The position numbers were made by a program, and so were the translations under genes. Under the pieces are notes generated by a model. That model saw only the letters and a list, made by a program, of their open reading frames with translations, searched no databases and was not told where the DNA came from. From the NCBI RefSeq assembly GCF_003073045.1, contig NC_037595.1:10656074-10720073 (forward strand): a DNA stretch of 64,000 nucleotides. Reading direction: 5' to 3'. Positions 58,765 through 64,000 of this stretch are shown piece after piece (position 1 is the stretch's first letter; every line of letters begins with the position of its first letter). This DNA comes from Pomacea canaliculata. Its lineage: Eukaryota; Mollusca; Gastropoda; Architaenioglossa; Ampullariidae.

Positions 58765-61489
58765 TTAAGGGACAGGTATGCTGTAGATATCTATAGAAAA
58801 AGAGAACATTAAAAATAAAAGTTTTAACAATTCAAAATATCTAGCGAAGAAGGACATCCCTCTCAATATAATAATAACATTGTCCAATAATAGAGACAGA
58901 TAAAGAAGCTGACAGACATATATTCATATCTCTGTCTCTCTTGAGTAGGAGTGTGTGTGTGTTCGTAGATATTATGTTCTTTGTGCACGTGTTTATAGAA
59001 GTCAGTTGTAAATTGTCGTTGTTTATAATAAAATTAGGTTTTAAGATGTGTAATTATAGTGACCCCCTTCCTAGACCAATGCTGAAATAATGAAGAACAA
59101 TCAAACACTCTCTGTGAGTGCAGCTGCGTGTATCTGTCCGTGCGTGCGTGTCTGCTGAGCCGACGAAAGGCAGTACGAGCCTCGAGCCAGACGACCTTTT
59201 CTGGTCTTTTACAATAATCATTAACTGTATTTGCTCAATATTTTTTGCAGTATCTAACAATATACATTCAAGTTATTTGTTAATATCTATCTTTTGTTTA
59301 GTAACATAAACAGCAAACATTAGAAAATGTGTACGCAGCTAGAATCTACATCATTAAATGAGGTGAATATTTCAGAGCTGTGTACAGTAAATGGTCAGTA
59401 AATGAGAGAAAATGACTTGAACAGATCAAACTATTCACATCCCTTCTAGGGGAAAATTTTGCCAGTGGAAGTAAAAACTCGAAATGCTTTAAAAAAAAAA
59501 AAAAGGATTAACGACAATATCCTTCATCGTAATGCGTGTGTAAGCTTGCCCGTACGACCCGCGAGACTGTGGTAGCGAGCAGAACGTCGAGGCATTTGAT
59601 TGGTCAAAAAATGTAGCGCAGTCTAGGTCACGTGACTGCGTTCATAGCCCGACGACATTACCTTCGGTTCGTCAAATCAAACGAAGTGGTGAGGAAAGTG
59701 CTAATGACGGATCATCTGATGACATGTCTGCCGTGATATTTTAACTCTCAGCTTCTTCATCTGTGATATACTGTTGATGTAGGTGTTATCCAGCACAATA
59801 TGATGGTAGAGGTGGCTGTTTCGCGTGTCTGTCCTATATCTATTCCGCTAACCTCACTCGCCATTCTTGATTCAGCCAAGTAGGTCAAGAGCACTGAACG
59901 CTCACATGAGTAAAAAGCGCCGCTCAGAACTTAAGACTGTGCAAGTCTGACAACACTTGGACATGTTACTAGTACATGTAGTAATAATAACCTACTAGTA
60001 CATAACCCTAACCTAACTTCTGCTGAAGGCAGTGAAGCCCAGAAGTACTTCCGAAGGAATTAAAAATCTGCCATGGAGTGTATAGAATCCTGTTTTGTGA
60101 ATCTTAGTAACACAATAACAGGAAATAAGCTAAAGTTGTGATGTTACGTTCTTGACTACATGTCCTAGAGTTATGTGGTGTTTTTCTTGAGATTCACGGC
60201 AAAAGCGCTTACTGTTGACAACAAATCTGGGAAAGTGATGGTGTTCTCCTGCTGAAGACCTCTTCAAAATCCCCAGTAAATTTAAACAATCCTGTATCAC
60301 AAATAAAAGCAAGCAGTTAAACATTAACATAAAATGTCAACAAGTGGTGGGTAAAGTAGACACTCATTTCCCCTTCAAAAGCCTGGATATATAGATGTTT
60401 TGTTGTAGGTGTGATGTGCTGTGGTGTCTGGACAGAGGAAGACAAGTGGGTCAGGGATTCAAGAACATTAAACATGCGGAGCAGCTGAGACAGCGGGGTA
60501 GCGGGCCTTGTGTATGAATCTCTACATGTTCGCCATTTTCACAATTATCATCTGATAACTTCATCATCATTGTGTATGATAAGCCAAGAGTCAGCGCGGA
60601 CAACACGCGAAAAAAAAAAAAACCATGGTACATGGCTTAAAGTTTGTCAGGTGACCTGTCACGGAGAAAGCTTTACTCCTATGTGAGTCTCAAGTCGTCT
60701 GCTGCGTGGGGACAAGAAGTGGGTCAATAAAAGTTGTGCGGTGGAATGAAAAACAAAATCGCTTGGTGTGTGTCCTTCGGGAGGATTTATTTTGGATCAT
60801 TTATTCAAACCGTTATAGAGCTTTCTGAAATACTTTTGGGGTTTCTACCTGCCTGCTTAGGAGTAATCAACACCTGTTTATTTCGTGTGAAGAACTTTGT
60901 GATAATCTAAAACACATTCTTGGATCTTATTGCAATCGACAGAACGGAGGCAAGAAAGAGGAGGATGAGGAGTCTTTGCATTGATTTACATGGATTATGG
61001 ACGAGAGTTGTGGTAAGTGTCGATTTTTTTCTTATGTGTTTAATTATCGTGTTTGAACACAAGGTATCGATGTACAATCCTATCAGGAACAGAGGAGACG
61101 CGCGGAGTTGTGTTCTGAACTGTGATTGGAAATACTTTAGAGGGTCTTTCCTGGTCAGTGGAAAGTAAAAGACCCAGGTCTTCCCGCTCGATTTAGAAAT
61201 ATTTAAACACACATAACAGATTTGATTTCTGATGACACATCAACAAAGAAAAATAGAAATAATGTTAAATGCCAACGTGTCCTTACTTTTTCAAGTCTCT
61301 AAATTTAAAATCATCTAATTTAATGTCATGGGCGTTGGGCTGCTTTACTATTTTTTTTTTCATTCCTATGGGATTCACTAAGAAAGCAGTTTGCTTTGAT
61401 TTGTTCAGACAATAACTTTACAGTTCTACCTTCGAAAGATTCTAGAGTTCTTTGATGATACTTCTTCCAGGCATGGAATAAAGTGACTA
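58765..61489. other. Gene-free stretch upstream of IAP-like 3
   Basis: No further exon is supported. It includes a promoter-like patch at about 59540-59700 and AT-rich DNA elsewhere. Confidence 0.4.
59627..59636. promoter_or_regulatory. E-box/CLEAR palindrome GTCACGTGAC
   Basis: A perfect 10-bp palindrome in a CpG-richer patch with a CCAAT box (GATTGGTC, 59598-59605), 0.87 kb upstream of the visible IAP-like 3 exons. The same 10-mer occurs in the galectin promoter block. Regulatory role is inferred. Confidence 0.35.
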
Positions 61490-61563
61490 AATAGCCTCGA
61501 TTGCACAGTGGTAAAAACTTTACCTTTGGGGGGAAAAATAGAAGGGTTCGCATCCTGTGATAC
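61490..61563 (+). repeat. tRNA-derived SINE head
   Basis: A-box GATTGCACAGTGGTAAA and B-box GGGTTCGCATCCTG, with spacing as in tRNA promoters. Confidence 0.6.
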
Positions 61564-62204
61564 TCCAGATGTCAGAAACAAATAACGAAGGATTAACTAA
61601 AAAATCGTACTTACAGTAGGTGTCTGGGCTGCAAACGTTCTGCACTGTCCCGCTGGTTGTTTGGTTTATTTGGTCGGTGATTGTGCCGCCTGTTGGGGGA
61701 CGTTCAGTCGTGGAAACAAGTGTCACCCCCTGAGGTAGTAGTCAGAGATCCTCAAGAGTTGTTTGTACCGAATGTTTTGCGAGTCCTGCTGACGGTTTAG
61801 CCGCGTCTAGTTCACGCCGAGGTGTCGCATTGCTCACAGCGATGAGTCCGGAAAGCAGAAGAGCACTGGCGAACAGTAGTGGCGGCGATGAGCAACAGTA
61901 GCGAAACAACAGTACCTCTTCCTGTGCACGGCTGAGAACATGATCTTTCGGGCATGTTTGCGATCTTCCGAAAAGCCGTCACCTTTGGGAAGTGCTCCTG
62001 ACAGCTTTATTAACCATTAATATTGTTTCTGGTGAGATGAGTGGTAAGGAGACAGTCATCAGAGTAAGAGTTAGGAGCGTAGGGAGGTGGAGAGGGGGGG
62101 AAGTGGTGTTTTTAGCCCAGGCACTAAGCTAAATAGTACAGCCGCAAGGGCATCAGCGGCTGTAAACAGATGCGCCACAGTGAAGAGGAAGAAAGCAGGT
62201 GGCC
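61564..62204. other. GC-rich stretch without a clear gene
   Basis: Minus-strand frames near 61735-61955 contain a hydrophobic run resembling a signal peptide and a good donor (CTACT|gtaagt) at 61615. The pieces do not join in phase and the frame has stops, so no gene is called. Confidence 0.35.
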
Positions 62205-62285
62205 GCGAGACGAGGACCGTGAACCCAGGGCACCAGCCCTCGCTGTATGGTGACAGGGGGTTACGCCGCTGCACCACCGGAACCG
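62205..62285 (-). repeat. tRNA-derived SINE head
   Basis: On the minus strand, A-box GGTGGTGCAGCGGCGTAA and B-box CTGGGTTCACGGTCC, about 30 bases apart. Confidence 0.55.
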
Positions 62286-62736
62286 CCTCTGCGCATCGAT
62301 AGTGGAGGCATTGGACAGTTCCATGCTCAGGGATAGTAACGATGGTGGTGCGAGTCAGCCGGATTTTAAGATGTCTTCGTCGTTGATGATATATATATAC
62401 ATATTGGGTTTTATTTCCACGCACGGATGTGTTTAGCAGTGTTTAAGGGGTTCGGAGTTACCGGTATGAAACGGACGACGTTGAGGCTCACCATAGATTG
62501 GTCGCCTTTGTGTACAACGTCCGTGGTTCTCATTTTTAGTGGATCCGGTGTAGAAGAATAAGTTTTTTAGCCACTACGATCTGGAACGTAAGCAATGGTC
62601 TAAAGGGCTACGGTGTGGAGGCGGCTGGATGTAGGTTGATGAATATATATAGAACACGATGCAGAGCGTTTACCCGCTATTTAGCAGACCGGGTGCTGAT
62701 TTAGGTCGGGTGCAACTGTATCACGGTCCTCCAACA

Positions 62737-62836
62737 NNNNNNNNNNNNNNNNNNNNNNNNNNNNNNNNNNNNNNNNNNNNNNNNNNNNNNNNNNNNNNNN
62801 NNNNNNNNNNNNNNNNNNNNNNNNNNNNNNNNNNNN
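62737..62836. other. Assembly gap (100 N)
   Basis: Exactly 100 N, the usual placeholder for a gap of unknown size. Sequence on its right is a copy of 4918-6101. Confidence 0.98.
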
Positions 62837-64000
62837 TAACTAAAGCACCAGTGCACTGCCTTCGTAACTCCTAGCATCATGCTCATGTCAAGTCCTATTC
62901 AGCATTATCCTTAGTAACATGGTAGCATGACTACCTGTGCTTCTCTCAAGGGGGGGGAATAGACAGATGAAAAAGCACAGCTCTGGCACACTTGTCCGCT
63001 GTCTAGTTAAATGTGTAGAGAGCTTATCTTCAAGCAAATAGGTTAAAGAGTATTCATCCCTTTTGTCTCCCTGACCAAAGTAGTTCTTCCTTCCTACAAC
63101 ACTGAGATGTTTTTTTTAAAGAGCGAATAGAAGGCGGAAGAGGGTGTCCAGGTGTCAGAGTTGGTGAATAGTAACAGGTAAGACATTCGCAGCTTGACAG
63201 ATGTCACATCGCTGAGTGTCTGTTCAGACAATGGGGGACTTACATAGTGCTTGTTGTTGTATGTTACATTCACACGCTTACAGATGTTCTTAGCAGGTTG
63301 TTCCTGGCATTTTTCCAGTTTCTTTCTTAATCTGCCTAGTACAATTTCGACGCAAACTCTAGCAGGAAAGAATAGGTCTTGCTCGAATTATGTCATTCGC
63401 TCTGACACAGATTCCTGTTGTGCGGTGCGCCTGACTATCGCTTCTATCATGTCGTTTCTGTAAAATCATCTCGACATGCTTGTCGCTCCTTAAGGCAGAA
63501 CGCATTTAGATGTTATCATCTTAAAGGGCTCTAGTAATTTGCGATGTTCATATGCTATTCGTGCTCATTTGAGTGCGTATTTCCAGAAATCTCAGCAGAT
63601 AAAAATGGAATAAATCATCTTGCATTATAACAAGAGGTTATTCAACACACCATGCTGCAAAGTATAAGTAGTCTGCCTCTTTCCGAGCTCGAGTCTGACA
63701 TTCCAAGTCAGTCACTCAAGCCTGAACAAGGTCCTATCATCTTGTGCAGCCAGTCGGCCATGCATGCAGCAGTCAATCGGCACCACCGGCACTGATGACT
63801 GGACTGAAGAGTCGAGAAGGGAAGAGAAGGATAAAAAGAAACTGTGTAAGTCATCGTTTACAGTGTATGATGTATTTATCTCGCGCCACAAGTTAACGCG
63901 TAGCACAAACAGATTATACTAGATTACATCTCTCTCACTCTCTTCCTCACAAACCACACACACAAATAAACTGCTGATTCCGAAAAATGCCCGCAGACAC
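62837..64000. repeat. Indel-rich direct copy of galectin intron 3
   Basis: Colinear with 4918-6101 and running off the window end. If it continued it would reach galectin exon 3. No galectin exon is inside the visible part. Confidence 0.9.

Noticed and set aside
61615..61955. Possible secreted-peptide gene: ATG frame with hydrophobic VVSLLLLIAATTV and a good donor at 61615
   Set aside because: The candidate exons do not join in phase, the frame holds stops, and a second frame over the same bases looks equally signal-peptide-like, as expected in Leu-coding GC-rich DNA.
31010..62285. Functional tRNA genes at the A/B-box sites
   Set aside because: The heads match pol III boxes but lack a full cloverleaf and run into SINE-like or duplicated sequence.
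1..64000. CRISPR arrays, prokaryotic operons or origins
   Set aside because: Repeats here are microsatellites, SINEs and transposon ends. Spliced genes with GT-AG introns show an animal nuclear genome.

Overview
This window is animal nuclear DNA: AT-rich, intron-bearing and crowded with retrotransposons, tRNA-derived SINEs and microsatellites. Its gene content (a prototype galectin and a local cluster of BIR/RING genes) and its transposons fit a lophotrochozoan, most likely a mollusc. That placement is inference; nothing here identifies a species.

Layout. (1) 3.0-8.6 kb, minus strand: a complete four-exon galectin gene, with a very short first coding exon and a GC-rich promoter-like block carrying a 12-bp E-box palindrome. 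(2) 12.3-13.6 kb, minus: an inhibitor-of-apoptosis-like (IAP-like) gene encoding one BIR domain followed by two different RING fingers on separate exons. (3) 16.4-17.4 kb, plus: an exon-like module with a good splice donor and acceptor. (4) 18-28 kb: LINE fragments, a THAP zinc-finger exon with an NRF1-type site, a hAT MITE and a 370-bp tandem LTR-like repeat. (5) 31.9-36.8 kb, minus: a second BIR-RING-RING gene, paralogous exon by exon to the first and inflated by repeats, followed at 39.0-40.0 kb by a second copy of the plus-strand module. The spacing suggests an old duplication of roughly 23 kb. (6) 42.0-48.7 kb: a near full-length Ty3/gypsy retrotransposon with two LTRs of about 1 kb, a tRNA-Trp primer site, a polypurine tract and the unusual pol order PR-INT-RT-RH known from Gmr1-like elements; its Gag resembles the SCAN domain. 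(7) 54.6-57.9 kb: an L1/Tx1-type LINE interrupted by a 975-bp hAT element with a perfect 8-bp target duplication. (8) 58.1-58.8 kb, minus: a third BIR gene, split by an intron inside the BIR and with no RING seen. (9) 62.7-64.0 kb: a 100-N gap, then an indel-riddled direct copy of galectin intron 3.

How the genes relate. The IAP-like proteins are predicted ubiquitin-ligase or death-regulating proteins. The paralogues share intron phase and exon size (the middle RING exon is 141 bp in both). Their BIR domains lack the standard histidine ligand but share a Gly-His-Ser-x-x-Cys motif. The pairing of BIR with tandem RINGs is the most likely under-described system in this window. The galectin has lost most canonical sugar-contact residues. 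Both galectin and IAP-like families often expand in mollusc immunity; a link here is inference.

Caution. Differences between the two LTRs, and between the two copies of the galectin intron, are mostly single-base indels. Part of this assembly looks poorly polished, so frameshifts inside repeats may be artefacts.
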